Shown here: positions 52,760-63,998 of the stretch, one piece after another
How the letters are laid out: each line of letters starts with the position of its first letter
Numbering within the stretch: position 1 is the stretch's first letter
Origin: Diplonema papillatum
Lineage: Eukaryota > Euglenozoa > Diplonemea > Diplonemida > Diplonemidae
DNA length: 64,000 nucleotides
Direction: 5' to 3'
Assembly (NCBI GenBank): GCA_030068145.1
Contig: JAPJBO010001132.1
Location: 1 to 64,000 of the forward strand
Program-made: the position numbers and the translations under genes
The notes under the pieces: generated by a model
The model's database searches: none
What the model was told of the DNA's origin: nothing
The model's input: only the letters and a program-made list of their open reading frames with translations

Positions 52760-54002
52760 TACGCCTGGAGACCCTCACCCCTTCTCTAGACTTCGCTTAT
52801 TATTATTTCCGGCCCTTTTTCAGCCTTCATTCCTCCGGTGGTAGCACCACAGCTCTTTCCGTTCGAGCAACCCCAGCAACCAGGGACTAGGAACGGGAGT
52901 TTGTCGTAGTATCCCGGATTGCCGAAAGGGAATGCGTGAACATTCCGCAATCCGGATGCAGATGGTGACACATTGACGATCCTGTTAGCCACGTCCACAG
53001 ACCCCGAGTGATGCAGTCGTCTCGACAAGTTCTTGCGAAACAAAGAGCGTGCGTTGCGAACAGATTCAAGCCACCTCAACTGCGGCTGAATCCAGGGGAG
53101 CATCAACTGCACTCATCGGTGGACGTACTGGCTGGAAACGATGAAGGCCGCGGCCGGTGAACCACTACTTTGGGCGAGTGGTGCGATGCTCCAACTATGA
53201 CCCGCGTGTAGCTTCAACGATCATCTCGTTGAAGCAACGCGCAGACTACGAAAGAAGCGGCGGAAGCTAGCACTGCGCCGGGAGGGCGTTTTCGATGCAT
53301 GTTGTCTCAAGACAAACAACTGTTGAGTAGCGGCTAACGGCTACGCGTTTTGTCGAGTCGTTCGCCATGAAACAGCAAAGATGAGGAGAAACTATTGGTG
53401 CAGCTGGCTTCTCGTTCTGATTGCTTCGTGCCCAAGACGGCCAGCCCGTCTCAGAAGTGTCATCTGTGGACGTTTTCCACACACAGAAAAAATGTTCAAA
53501 ACCATTACGTCGAGCCCATATTTTGCCCATCAGCCCGTATTTCGCCCGTATTTTGCCCGTATTTTTATTATTTCCTTGAGCAATCATCAAAAATATTCAA
53601 ATATGGGCTCCGCCCATACAGGCGTACATCTATGGCAATCAATCAAGAAAATAAGAAGTTTTGAAGCTGTGTACGCCCGCAGTGTGCACGACGCTGCACA
53701 GCTGCGGCAAACCCCGAAGGACAGTCTGCATGGCATGTCGAGTTGTGACGAGGGGCTAAGCTGAAATGCGGCCGGCACCGACTGCCAATGCGCGCCAGTA
53801 TGCTCGGGCGCAGTTACACAACGCTATGCAGCTCACCTTGTCGGCTGTTGTCTTGCCTTTTTTTCTTCTTTCGTTAGGATATGCACCTGCTTTGTCGATA
53901 TGCTTTTAGCCACTGCGCTCTGGGTTTCTGTTCGTGTGTCTTTGTTGCCTATTGCCGGCCATTCGACTTATTCTAGAGCGCGCTCTCATTTACTATGTGT
54001 AT
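52760..54002. other. Gene-free stretch
   Basis: A 108-codon minus-strand ORF (52786-53112) has Cys/Gly-rich text but no recognised domain. At 53895-54000 there is a minus-strand relative of the repeat in cyclase intron 2. Confidence 0.45.
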
Positions 54003-54180
54003 TTTTAGTACTAACAATCTTGCGGGTTGCCCTTCCATGTATTGTGCAGGCTAAAAAGACGTAGGCAGCTTGTTTTGGCGGTTGATCAGAATACCTTACC
54101 TGCATATACACAGGGTAAATACAAGTGGGAAAAACGATCAACCGGCACGCACAAACGAAACGAAGCGCCTGTCTTTTGAC
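54003..54180 (+). repeat. Family A, copy 3
   Basis: Full-length copy that runs directly into a truncated family T copy (54182-54320). Confidence 0.85.
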
Positions 54181-54348
54181 TGCTGACGCTTACGCCCGGC
54201 ACTGAACCCGGATTTACCGCTGTTTCGGGATAGGCTACATCATATTCAGTTTTTAGAAAGTTTTCAATTTGGCGGCTTCGTCGAATAACTTCTACAATGC
54301 AGGTGCTTGTCCAAAAGAAAAAAGTTGTATATCGTCTACCGCACAGAA

Positions 54349-54640
54349 AAAATACTCGACGTAGCTGCTTCGACTCCGAATGGAAGGGGGGAAATATAGA
54401 GGTAAGGGGCAAATACAATACCAACACAATCTGATTTGTTCTTCGCTTACACCACCGTGTGTTGTTTTCTCACTCAGGATTTTTTGTCCTGTTGTGTTTG
54501 TGTGTTTTGTCGTGTAGGGGTAGACCCGCATGACCTCACGTCCGTTCAACACGTGGTTCGGTAGTTACAGCACTTGGGATCCCTTCTGTTCTTTGTCGGG
54601 CAGCATCGTCGAGCATTTCCTTTCAAGCTGGCGCTTATGT
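54349..54640 (+). repeat. Long variant of family T (copy 2)
   Basis: Near-identical to 20-330 in the other orientation. The inverted ends AAATACTCGACGTAGCTGC and GCAGCATCGTCGAGCATTTC are followed by an A-rich segment (TAAAAGAAGAGAAAAAAA). Confidence 0.85.
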
Positions 54641-55672
54641 AAAAGAAGAGAAAAAAACCGGCTTCTGCACGAAACGGTCGAGAAAACCAAAAGCTCATTT
54701 GCCCACAGTCGTCCGGAGACTTCAAATTCTGGAGTCTCGAGCGAACGTCCACTCCAAATATAGTCGGCAGCGAAAGAAAACTTGCCGGCAGACAATTCCA
54801 AGAATCATTTTTTCACCCCTAATAAATAGCCACGCGGAAGATATTGTCGGAAGCACCCAACGACGCCGTCTCACGAGAACGGCGATTGCACACACCCGCA
54901 AACACAAAAGAGAAGGTAAGCGACAACGACAGCACAACCACGAGTCACCTCCCGACACCCGCTTCTCCGGCACTGTGCGACAACATCGCCGTCGAGAAGA
55001 GTGCGTCGTGCGTCGTTGTCGCTGTCCAGGTGTTCGGAAGCACGGGAGCCCGGCTGTCAAGCGGAAGAGAGGCCGGAAGAGAGGCCCACGACAAGGACGA
55101 TGAACCGAAGCGCCCGGTCACAGGGACAACCGCACGGGGCGGCCAACATCACACGAACCTGTCCAGGACCCGAGGCATCTCGTCTTCTAGTTCGAAAACC
55201 AGTTTGATTGGCCAAAAAATAAGAAGAGGGAAAACTATGAGGAGAACCCTGCCTCAACCGGTCAACCGAAGACTGAAAAATTGCCGACGTCTCAAAACTC
55301 GAAACAGTCTGGAACCCCTTCGCATAAGCTGGACCTCCGCTTCTCAAAACGAGCCTATTGCTGGGCCGCCTGTCGTCCCCTCAACCACCACTTCGACAGA
55401 TAAAAAGATCTCTTTCTTTGTCCTTCTATTTTTATAGTCATCGGGGTTAACTCTGATTGGCAGTGATGCCCTCTACCCTGTGCACAAATCTTTCCAACTC
55501 ATCGGACAAGTACAGCGCCCGGGGGCCCTAGAGCAGGTGAGTTCCGCCAACGCGCACAAACAAACGAAAGCGCCGTACTAATCTTCTTGGCTTGCTTTAG
55601 ACTGACCTATCGATACCCACCTGATCTTTAGTTCCTCTGTCGCTTGATCGGTGCAGGGACTGAACGCCCTCT
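54641..55672. other. Gene-free stretch with a family C motif
   Basis: A family C motif lies at 54714-54765. The 197-codon ORF at 54844-55437 is Arg/Ser/Thr-rich, overlaps two other frames, and is not recognised. Confidence 0.45.
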
Positions 55673-55808
55673 TTTTAGTACTAACAATCTTGCGGGTTGC
55701 CCTTCATGTATTGTGCAGGCTAAAAAAGAAGAAAATGACACAGGGCGAATACGCGTGGGATACCGATCAACCGGCACGCACAAACAAAACGAAGCGCCTG
55801 TCTTTTTC
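55673..55808 (+). repeat. Family A, copy 4 (internally deleted)
   Basis: Has both ends of family A but lacks the central GTAGGCAGCGTGTTTTGGTG stretch. Confidence 0.8.
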
Positions 55809-57799
55809 TTCCCACACAGCCGTGCCGGTTGTTGCTTTTTCAAAAAAAAAGAAATTAAAGAAGAAACCAGACCGATCGTCCCTCGGGACCGGCGGTACCA
55901 CAAAACGCTTCTTTTTCCCACACCCCCTGCTTACCCAACTCTTCTCGTACCGTATATGCCACTCCCATCTTCAAAACGGAAAAGAAAGGATCCGGCACCA
56001 AATTTGTTTTAGCACCCGACTAGGACCGAACGTCCCCATCCAAAGGACCCACTGGCGATCTCGAACTGTGGGTTGGTCCACGGATTGCAGCGAAGCCCGA
56101 GGGAATTCTGCTTACTGGTCTGTCTGCGCCTTGTGTTCGCTGACGTAAAGTCTGCGGATACTTCTTGGTAAATGACTGCAAGAAAGAACGAAGAGGAACC
56201 AAACCATGCAGGGCAAACCTATCACTTACATTGCGTAGGGGCAAGATGAAAATACCCGTCCAGGGGACTTACGGAAATAAGCTTGTCTGGACAAGGTCAC
56301 TTTCCACCTGCCTTTTCTTCTTCCCGTCCAACGACACCTCCCCCAACCACCCTGGGTGGCTTGACGACTGCGCAGCAGCATTCCCGCAGTGAGACTGTAA
56401 CGGAAAATTACGTGGCACGCACACCCAAATAAATTGAAGAGGCCCCCGGCCCTGATTTGGGTTCATTACTTACTTCCGGGGTCTTGGTGCTCCCTTTTTT
56501 TTTCTTTCTCATTTTTCTTCGAAGAAGACTTGATGTTGGCGTGCAGTCCTGCCGCAACATTGAACCCCGAGTTGAGCACTTACCATTCCAAGCACGTCCC
56601 CCCCCCTTTTTTTTATCGGCCCTTTGCTTGTCTCACTCTCCACGTTTTCTTCCTTGTGTATGTACCTTTTTTGTTTTTTTGTTGTTGCGCGCACTCAAAA
56701 AAATGAAACTGAACAACTGCTTTTTCGCCTTTCGCATCTTGGGCTCGTCTTATGCCGGTTAGCACACACCAGTCGAAAACACAGCGGCGGTCGCTGCCAA
56801 GCGTCGGCCCCTTTGTGCGGTTAAAGCAACACCATATTTGTTCGCGAAAATCTGCTCCATGCGGTTCAGTGCTCTCACAAGATCGCGAATGCTCCGCTTC
56901 CCGTGCGTGTGGTAAGCTATTTTCTTTCTGTTTTTTTTTTCTTCTTTCCTTTCGTGGGCGGGCGTAGAGAAAGAAGAAGGCGCTCTACGGTACCGCCAAA
57001 GCCCAAAAAGAAGCACCATGGCAAAGAAAGACACCCTCTCCCAAAATCAGGGATTTAGCTTCCTGTTGCAGATTTGAACCGAATGGTCCAAATCTGTAAA
57101 CCGCCGAGGCGGGACTATAAAATGCAAAAATGTCCTTTTACTAGGCTTGTAGGCCGGGAGGGGGCGTTACCAGCACCACGAAAAGGAGCGGTCTGCTGGC
57201 ACCAACTGGCTGGTTTTCCAAGAAGGCGAGGAAGAATAACAGTCGGACGAGTTTATTGACACTAAAGGCCGCATCCGCAAGCTGCCAGACCCGTTTCCCC
57301 GAGGCAAGGGTCTGATCGACCGCGCGAAGCTGAATACACTCGCGGTTCAAATCTTGGGCGCGTGCCTCGTGCAGGGCGGGTGCTTTGTGATCCGCCGCGA
57401 AGTTCTCTCCTGGTGCAATCCGGAGAGTCCGGCTCGTGTTTCGGCTCACAGCCGGTTCCCTCGGGCGGCAACCCTGAGGGAGAGAGAGCCCAGACACAAT
57501 CCATCTTTAAAAGGACCACACAATCGCGGTTCAAATCTGCAAGCCCTCCGGCAGGTCCAAGCAAAACACTGAAAAAACCGCCAGTAAAAATAAAAGCACA
57601 CACGAAAATACGCAGAGAGCCGCGAGAAAGTTATGACGTTTGACAGCCGGAACAAAAAAAAAAAAAAGAAGCCCCAAAAACTTGTCCCTCACTGGGGTCG
57701 ACGGTAGCACAGCAGCAGCAAAATACTAAATCAAAGCTGCGTACTTCCTCTTGCTACTGGGAATAGTTGGCTAGATCTCTTCAGTTTTATGCTGCTGAC
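55809..57799. other. Gene-free stretch
   Basis: Two B-box-like GCGGTTCAAATCT words occur at ~57340 and ~57525 without full tRNA folds. No supported gene. Confidence 0.45.
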
Positions 57800-58370
57800 G
57801 TCCATCCCAGTGCGGGACTTGCCTCTCGCGAGAAAAAGAGAGACGCCGGGGCAAGAAAGAAAAGAAAAAAAGAAGAAAAAAACAGAAAACGGAGACTTTA
57901 TACCTTCGAACCACGAAAGTCTGAAAAGAAGAAGAAAAAAAAAAGAAGAAAAAAAAAAGGAACCACTATTTGCCACACACACACACACACACACACACAA
58001 AGAGCTTTAGACCACAACTATTCCGTTTTCCCATGCTCGTCCGTCTGGACGGGCGCTCTCCATGGCCTCCTCGAGGTGCTGATCCCCCTTCCCCCCCGGA
58101 CGATGATCTTTTTTTGTCTTCTTTCTTGTCTCCCCTTGTGTTCTACTTCCCGACCCCTCTGTTCTCACCAGTCCACCACCCACCCGCCCCCCAGCCTCCT
58201 TCATTATATCTGACGCCCCTCTTCTTTCTTTTCTCCCGTTGTTTTTTCTCCCCGCCGCCCTTTTCCTTTCTTCTTCGGCTTTCTTTTTTCTTTTCTTTCG
58301 TTTTTCTGTTTTTTTATTCTTCTTCTCCTTCTTCTTCTTTTTTTTTTTTTTGTGTTTTTCCGCCACCCTT
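57800..58370. repeat. Polypurine block followed by polypyrimidine block
   Basis: 57830-57960 on the plus strand is mostly A/G (AAGAAGAAAAAAAA-type). After a short (CA)n (57975-57999), 58090-58360 is mostly C/T (TTCTTCTTCTCC-type). The two blocks are partly complementary, so the region could form a large imperfect hairpin or a triplex. Confidence 0.7.
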
Positions 58371-58512
58371 ATGATGCTCCCGCCCGTTCAACGGTGCTCC
58401 GCTTCTTGCGCGAGATACCCACTGCGCGGCCATTGTTCTCTTTCCTTTTCACACACCGTCCACGTTTTGGAGCTGGACGAAGGACAGAAGTGATGTTAAA
58501 CGGCATATAAGC

Positions 58513-58640
58513 AGTTTGCTCCAAAGACAGCTGGAACGACGCCAAACCCGTGTACCCTCAGGACGTGGCCTTCGCTCAATGGAAGCTGAAGTTTCCCATC
58601 AAGGTGTTAGCCGCCGCCGTAGGCCGCGCAGTCGTGAGGA
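58513..58640 (+). other. Exon-like fragment interrupted by a family F insertion
   Basis: After a possible acceptor (ATAAGCAG) the frame reads SWNDAKPVYPQDVAFAQWKL, then KFPIKVLAAAVGRAVVRKK, before family F sequence begins at 58644. The text looks protein-like and GC3-rich, but no family is recognised. It may be the remnant of a gene broken by the retroposon. Confidence 0.25.
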
Positions 58641-58643
58641 AGA

Positions 58644-58850
58644 AGAGGGCCCGCAGCGTTACAAGGCGGCGATCCCCCGCGAGACGAGCTCACCCGCCGG
58701 CCAAAGCGCCCGCTGCAGCACCAACTCCGGTGCCGCCACTCACTGTAGCAGAGCCGCAACCTGCAGCGCGCCTCCGGAACGACTTACGCCCGCCGTATCA
58801 GCACGAAGAGAAGTGAGGAGACCGGAGAGATGGTTCCTGCACTCTAACTC

Positions 58851-58851
<1 letters not shown>
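58644..58851 (+). repeat. Family F retroposon
   Basis: Over 90% identical to 30139-30355. It runs directly into the (CT)n tract that follows. Confidence 0.85.
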
Positions 58852-58904
<53 letters not shown>

Positions 58905-58971
58905 GTCTCTCTCTCTCTCTCCTCTCTCCTCTCTCTCTCTCTTCTCTCTCTCTCCTCTCGCTTCTCTCTCT

Positions 58972-59040
<69 letters not shown>
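58852..59040 (+). repeat. (CT)n microsatellite, ~190 bp, imperfect
   Basis: CT dinucleotides with scattered TT and CC interruptions. It joins the family F end on the left and repeat R on the right. Confidence 0.95.
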
Positions 59041-59044
<4 letters not shown>

Positions 59045-59275
59045 AATGGTTTCGCCGTAATGAAAGCGAGAATGTGGGGTAAGCCCCTGATTATTAGATT
59101 CACGGTTAAACGAAGCTAGCGCACAAGGTTTGCCTGATCTCGCACCTACTTTCCGATACCAAATAGATGCTCTATTCAAACTCGGAAAAGGTCGCGTTGA
59201 CAGAAACGGTGAAGATGATAATTGTCACAGGGTTGGTGAAATGAAAGCGAGAATGTGGAATAGAATCCCTGGACG
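59041..59275 (-). repeat. Direct repeat R beside RT element copy 1
   Basis: Contains GAAAGCGAGAATGTGGGGTA, TGATTATTAGATTCACGG and GGTCGCGTTGACAGAAACGG. The same unit occurs at 61595-61740 on the other side of copy 1 and twice at 61943-62225. Confidence 0.85.
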
Positions 59276-59468
59276 TGAAACTAAAGGAGCTGACATCCGG
59301 CTGCCTCCGGGTAGCTCAAAACAGATAAACAGCGCCCTCGGGCGTGCTCACAAAACAATGGTGCTGCGCGGAGCGCTAACACTGAGATGGACGACAGGGT
59401 GGCTGGACGCACTTCCCGTAATCCTCTAGCAACGTCCTCAGACGTGAGAAAATAGAAATAGGCCGACA

Positions 59469-61434
59469 TCACGCAATGCAGAAAGGGACGCGAGGAGGCG
59501 GAATGCCTTGCCTGTATGGGTCTCGTGTCCATACGTCCGCTAATTGCTCAGCGGTCGGAACCCACACAGTCTCGAGAACACATTGGTGTTCTTCCAACAC
59601 GTCGCGGACCTGGCAGAGGATGAAGTTCCCGAGTTGGGTCTTCGACTTCCAATTCCTCAGACAGTTCACGGCGGGCAAGTTGTCGACAAAGATTCTTATT
59701 GTCGATAGCGGAGAGCGCGAAGCCGCGTACGCAATAGCAAACTTTGCCGCCGTTAATTCGGCAAAAAGATATGCTGCGGGATATCTCTCCACGGTCCCCA
59801 CATTGCCATGGAATCCACTAGCCAGGCCCATCCCTGCATGCTGGCGTCGGACCATGCCTCGACGAGGGTATCCCGCTGCTGCATGTCGAACGTGACCCAC
59901 CGGTTCCCCGACAGACGCCGCCTCACCCCAGCAAGGAAAGGAAGGACGTCGTCGCTCACTCGAACCAGCGACTCCCAGCCCAGGGTGCCTGTTAGGACCT
60001 GATGCGCCAGTGTCCCCATCCACGCAAGCACCGGGCTCACTCTGCAAAGCGGCGTGCCCCACACCGTCCACGCCCAGATGGCGGTCCCGACGACCTTCCA
60101 GATCCCGCGCACGGTCATCTGTGCCGACTCAGCTGAGCAAAACAGCAGGTGCGCTTTTCTCGCCCACTCCTGTTTCAGCCTGTACGTCTTCGCCGCGAGG
60201 TCGAATTCTACCCCGAGGACGACTGGTTTCGAGCTGGGCTCGAGGACGGACTTCTCGTCGTTGACTGTCATGCGCACCTTGCGGGCACGCCGCAAAACTC
60301 GGTCGCGCACGGCGCGAAGCGCATCCGGACAGTCTTCAACGAGGGCCCAGTCTCGTACCAGACTATCTTATCGTCCCCGCAGGCTCCGTGATGACAAGCG
60401 CCGAGTCCTGCGCAATCCGGGCGAGAAAGACCAGCCCATCGTCAGCCGGCGCCACCTATACAGAAGCCACCCCCCGTCGAGTTCCTTGTGCGGAGCCCGA
60501 AAAAAGCTGACGTCGACCGTCCTACTGGGAACTGGAAGAAGTAGGACTTCAGGTCAACGACGACTGCGTACGACTTCGACATCATCTTGGCGATGACCTC
60601 GTCGACACGCAAGAGGCTGAACTTCGGCGGGGGCTCCATCAGCTCGTTCAGCGGGCGGCCGTCAACGATGGCCCGCGAGTGCTGTTCGCCCTTTTCAACA
60701 GCAAAAGCCGGAAGGACGCACTTCAGCGGCTCCGAACGGGGGACGCGCTCCACAAACCCAACGCTTTCCAGCGTCTGCGCATGGCGGGCAAACGCGTCGC
60801 TCTTCCGACCCGGCACGAGAGGAGTGCCCAACAACTTCCGTCGGAAGGAGTGCCCGTCCGTTAGGAGGTCAAGCAAGCCGTGCAAGCGGGCCCCGGGGCC
60901 GGCGAGGCTCCGGAGCTTGCGGAGATCGATCGGCGGCACTGCCGTGACGTCTAGCGGCCTCGCAGATCTCGGGGCACCGATGCCCGGAATGAGACCTCTC
61001 GTTTTGATGGGAGGTACCCGAGAGGAACTGCGGTAGGAGGGTCGTAGAAATGGGGGTGGAGCCGGAGGAAAAGCCTCCTCCCCCTGAGCAACCTGGACCT
61101 TCGCGACTTCAACCCCCTGACCTGCCGAGGCGAGAAGCCGGCGTCGGGCAAGGGTTGTTCTGTCGTGTCGGGAAACGGCTGTCGCAAAGGGTAGGATGAG
61201 CTAATTCCGAGTGCCCGGGTGCATTCGTGGAAGCGCTTCCCGGGTCTTCGCGTTGTGCGGCGTTGCCAGCCGGAGGCGGGAGTAGAGCCTCCGTCGTACT
61301 CCCGCCAGGTCCTTCAAGTCTGCAGTCGGCCAGGGGGGACCAGGTCCAGAACGACCGTTCCATGCCGTCTTCAGCTCCGCCGGCTTTCTCCCCCTTCCCG
61401 CCGCGAACGGGCCGCCGACTCCCCGGGCTCGCAA
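59469..61434 (-). pseudogene. Broken RT/RNase H retroelement, copy 1
   Basis: Homologous along its length to the intact ORF at 62310-63998, but split over several frames (pieces 59469-60071, 59753-60310, 60442-60939, 60951-61187). A one-base deletion near 60352 destroys the frame exactly at the WYDD catalytic motif of the RT. The RNase H part (WSDASMQGWAWLV) remains readable. Upstream coding-like sequence reaches ~61434-61575. Repeat R lies on both sides (59041-59275, 61595-61740), like terminal direct repeats. No tyrosine recombinase or integrase is present between them. Confidence 0.85.
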
Positions 61435-61594
61435 GGGTCCATACCCTCCACTCCGGGTGGCCTTGTCGGCAGCTTCCTCAGCCGCCGCCAGTCAGGATCA
61501 TCAGCCGACGGCTGGTCCGTGCGGCCGGCTCGGCGCCGTGCTACCCGTGTGTACCGGCATTTTTCCCGGAGGTAGTGTACTGATTAGGAGAGAA

Positions 61595-61740
61595 TGGAAA
61601 TGAAAATGAAAGCGAGAATGTGGGTAAGCCCTGATTATAGATTCACGGTTAAACGAAGCTAGGCGACAAGTTTGCCTGATCTCGCACCTACTTTCCCCGG
61701 GTCGGGAAACGGCCGCAAACTTAATAGATTTGTGGCTTTA
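61595..61740 (-). repeat. Direct repeat R, partial, between the two RT copies
   Basis: Shares GAAAGCGAGAATGTGGGTAA and CTGATCTCGCACCTACTTTC with other R copies. It ends in CTATTCAAAC, where a (CT)n tract takes over. Confidence 0.85.
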
Positions 61741-61751
61741 TCTATTCAAAC

Positions 61752-61781
61752 GCTCCTCTCCTCTCTTCTCATCCTCTCTCT

Positions 61782-61818
<37 letters not shown>

Positions 61819-61890
61819 CTTCTCTCGTCTTCTCCTCTCCCCTCTCTCTCTCTCTCCTCTCCTCTCTCTTCTCTCCTCTCTCGCTCTCCT

Positions 61891-61942
<52 letters not shown>
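61752..61942 (+). repeat. (CT)n microsatellite, ~190 bp, imperfect
   Basis: Lies inside repeat R. The sequence before it (CTATTCAAAC) and after it (TCGGAAAAGG) are contiguous in the R copy at 62112-62130, so the CT tract expanded or was inserted at the ACTC within R. Confidence 0.95.
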
Positions 61943-61946
<4 letters not shown>

Positions 61947-62225
61947 AAGGTCGCGTTGGCAGAAACGGTGAAGATGATAATTGTCACAGGGTTGGTGAAA
62001 TGAAAGCGAGAATGTGGGGTAAGCCCTGATTATTAGATTCACGGTTAAACGAAGCTAGCGCACAAGGTTTGCCTGATCTCGCACCTACTTTCCGATACCA
62101 AATAGATGCTCTATTCAAACTCGGAAAAGGTCGCGTTGGCAGAAACGGTGAAGATGATAATTGTCACAGGGTTGGTGAAATGAAAGCGAGAATGTGGAAT
62201 AAAAATCCCTGGACGTGAAACTCAA
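61943..62225 (-). repeat. Direct repeat R, two units at 180-bp period
   Basis: One full 180-bp unit starting GGAAAAGGTCGCGTTGGCAG at 61943 and a second, partial unit starting at 62123. These form the 3' flank of RT element copy 2. Confidence 0.9.
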
Positions 62226-62309
62226 AGAGCTGAGATCCCGCTGCCTCCGGGTCTCGCAAAGAATAGCGCTATCAGGAGCGTAAAAACAAAACTTCCGAGG
62301 TAAAGATCC

Positions 62310-63998
62310 TCATGCAACGCAGAACGGGGTCCGGGGCGGCTGGATGCCCTGCCTGTATGGGTCCCGCGTCCAGACGTCTGCCAGTTGCTCAGCAGTCGGG
62401 ACCCATACAGTCTCGAGGACGCACTGGTGTTCCTCCAAGACGTCGCGGACCTGGCACAGGATGAAGTTCCCGAGCTGGGTCTTCGACTTCCAGTTCCTCA
62501 AGCAGTTGACGGCGGGCAAGTTGTCGACGAAGATCCTGATCGTCGACAGCGGAGAGCGAGAAGCCGCGTACGCAATCGCGAACTTCGCCGCCGTCAGCTC
62601 AGCGAAGAAGATGTGCTGCGGGACATCCCTCCACGGGCCCCACATCGCCATGGAACCCACCAGCCAGGCCCATCCCTGCATGCTGGCGTCGGACCACGCC
62701 TCCACGAGGGTGTCCCGTTGCTTCGAGTCGAAAACGACCCACCGGTTGCCCGACAGACGCCGTCTCACTCCCGCAAGGAACGGAAAAACGTCGTCGCTCA
62801 CGCGGACCAGCGACTCCCAGCCCAGGGAACCGGTCAGGACCTGGTGCGCCAGGGTTCCCATCCACGCAAGCACCGGGCTCACCCTGCAGAGCGGCGTGCC
62901 CCACACCGTCCACGCCCAAATAGCGGTCCCGACGACCTTCCAAACGCCACGCAAAGTCATCCGCGTCGAATCGACCGAGCAAAAGAGGAGGTGCGCCTTC
63001 CTCGCCCACTCTTGCTTCAGCCGGTATCTCTTCGCCGCGAGGTCGAACTCGACTCCCAAGACAACCGGCGTCGAGCTGGGCTCGAGGACGGACTTCTCGT
63101 CGTTGACCGTCATGCACACCTTGCGGGCGCGTCGCAGGACTCGGTCGCGCACAGCGCGAAGCGCGTCCGGACAGTCACCGACGAGGGCCCAGTCGTCGTA
63201 CCAGACTATCCTATCGTCCCCGGCGGTTTCCGTGATGACCAGCGCAGAGTCCTGTGCGATCACGGGCGAGAACGACCAGCCCATCGTAAGCCGGCGCCAC
63301 CGATACAGAGCCACGCCCCCGTCGGGCCTCCTGGTCCGGAGCCCGAAGAAAGCCGACGTCGACCGTCCCACTGGGAACTGGAAGAAGTAGGACTTCAGGT
63401 CGACGACGACTGCGTGCGACTTCGACATCATCTTGGCGATGACCTCGTCGACACGCAAGAGGCTGAACTTCGGCGGAGGCTCCATCAGCTCGTTCAGCGG
63501 GCGGCCATCGACGATGGCACGGGAGTGGTGCTCCCCCTTCTCGACAGCGAACGCCGGCAGTACGCACTTCAGCGGCTCCGAGCGGGGAACGCGTTCCACA
63601 AAGCCGACGCCCTCCAGCGTCACCGCATGGTGCGCAAACGCGTCGCTCTTCCGACCCGGCACGAGCGGCGTGCCCAGTAGCTTCCGTCGGAAAGCGTGTC
63701 CGTCCGTGAGGAGGTCGAGCAGGCTGTGCAACCGGGCTCCGGGCCTGGCGAGATCCCGGAGCGCACGGAGGTCGATCGGAGGTACCGCCGTGACGTCAAG
63801 CGGCTTCGCCGACCTCGGAGCACCGACCGCCGGGACGAGACCTCTGGTTTCCGGCGGAAGGTATCCGAGGGGGACTGTGGTGGGAGGGTCGTAAAAGTGT
63901 GGGTGAAGCCGTAGAAAAAGCCTCCTTCCCCTGAGCAACCTGGATCTCCGCGATTTCAGGCCCACGACCTGCCGAGGCAAAGAGCCGGCGTCGGGCAT
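62310..63998 (-). CDS. RT/RNase H polyprotein of a DIRS/VIPER-like retroelement, copy 2 (5' end open at window edge)
   Basis: At least 562 residues, read on the minus strand; the start at 63998 is provisional because the frame may continue past the window. RT spans ~residues 140-330: DGRPLNE, VVVDLKSYFFQFPV (D200), MGWSFSPVIAQ and catalytic WYDDWALVG (D268, D269). RNase H spans ~430-545: WSDAS (D437), FAELTAAKFAI (E467), FVDNLPAV (D492) and QLADVWTRD (D541). RT joined to this RNase H, without protease or integrase, resembles tyrosine-recombinase retroelements (DIRS/Ngaro, trypanosomatid VIPER), though no recombinase lies in the window. The position usually held by Tyr in YxDD is Trp. The N-terminal ~60 residues are Arg-rich. 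It is GC-rich and intact, so potentially active. Confidence 0.85.
   Translation of the reverse strand: MPDAGSLPRQVVGLKSRRSRLLRGRRLFLRLHPHFYDPPTTVPLGYLPPETRGLVPAVGAPRSAKPLDVTAVPPIDLRALRDLARPGARLHSLLDLLTDGHAFRRKLLGTPLVPGRKSDAFAHHAVTLEGVGFVERVPRSEPLKCVLPAFAVEKGEHHSRAIVDGRPLNELMEPPPKFSLLRVDEVIAKMMSKSHAVVVDLKSYFFQFPVGRSTSAFFGLRTRRPDGGVALYRWRRLTMGWSFSPVIAQDSALVITETAGDDRIVWYDDWALVGDCPDALRAVRDRVLRRARKVCMTVNDEKSVLEPSSTPVVLGVEFDLAAKRYRLKQEWARKAHLLFCSVDSTRMTLRGVWKVVGTAIWAWTVWGTPLCRVSPVLAWMGTLAHQVLTGSLGWESLVRVSDDVFPFLAGVRRRLSGNRWVVFDSKQRDTLVEAWSDASMQGWAWLVGSMAMWGPWRDVPQHIFFAELTAAKFAIAYAASRSPLSTIRIFVDNLPAVNCLRNWKSKTQLGNFILCQVRDVLEEHQCVLETVWVPTAEQLADVWTRDPYRQGIQPPRTPFCVA

Noticed and set aside
58848-59103. 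Ser-Leu and Arg-Glu repeat ORFs at 58516-59179 and 61672-62029
   Set aside because: Translations of (CT)n/(AG)n tracts.
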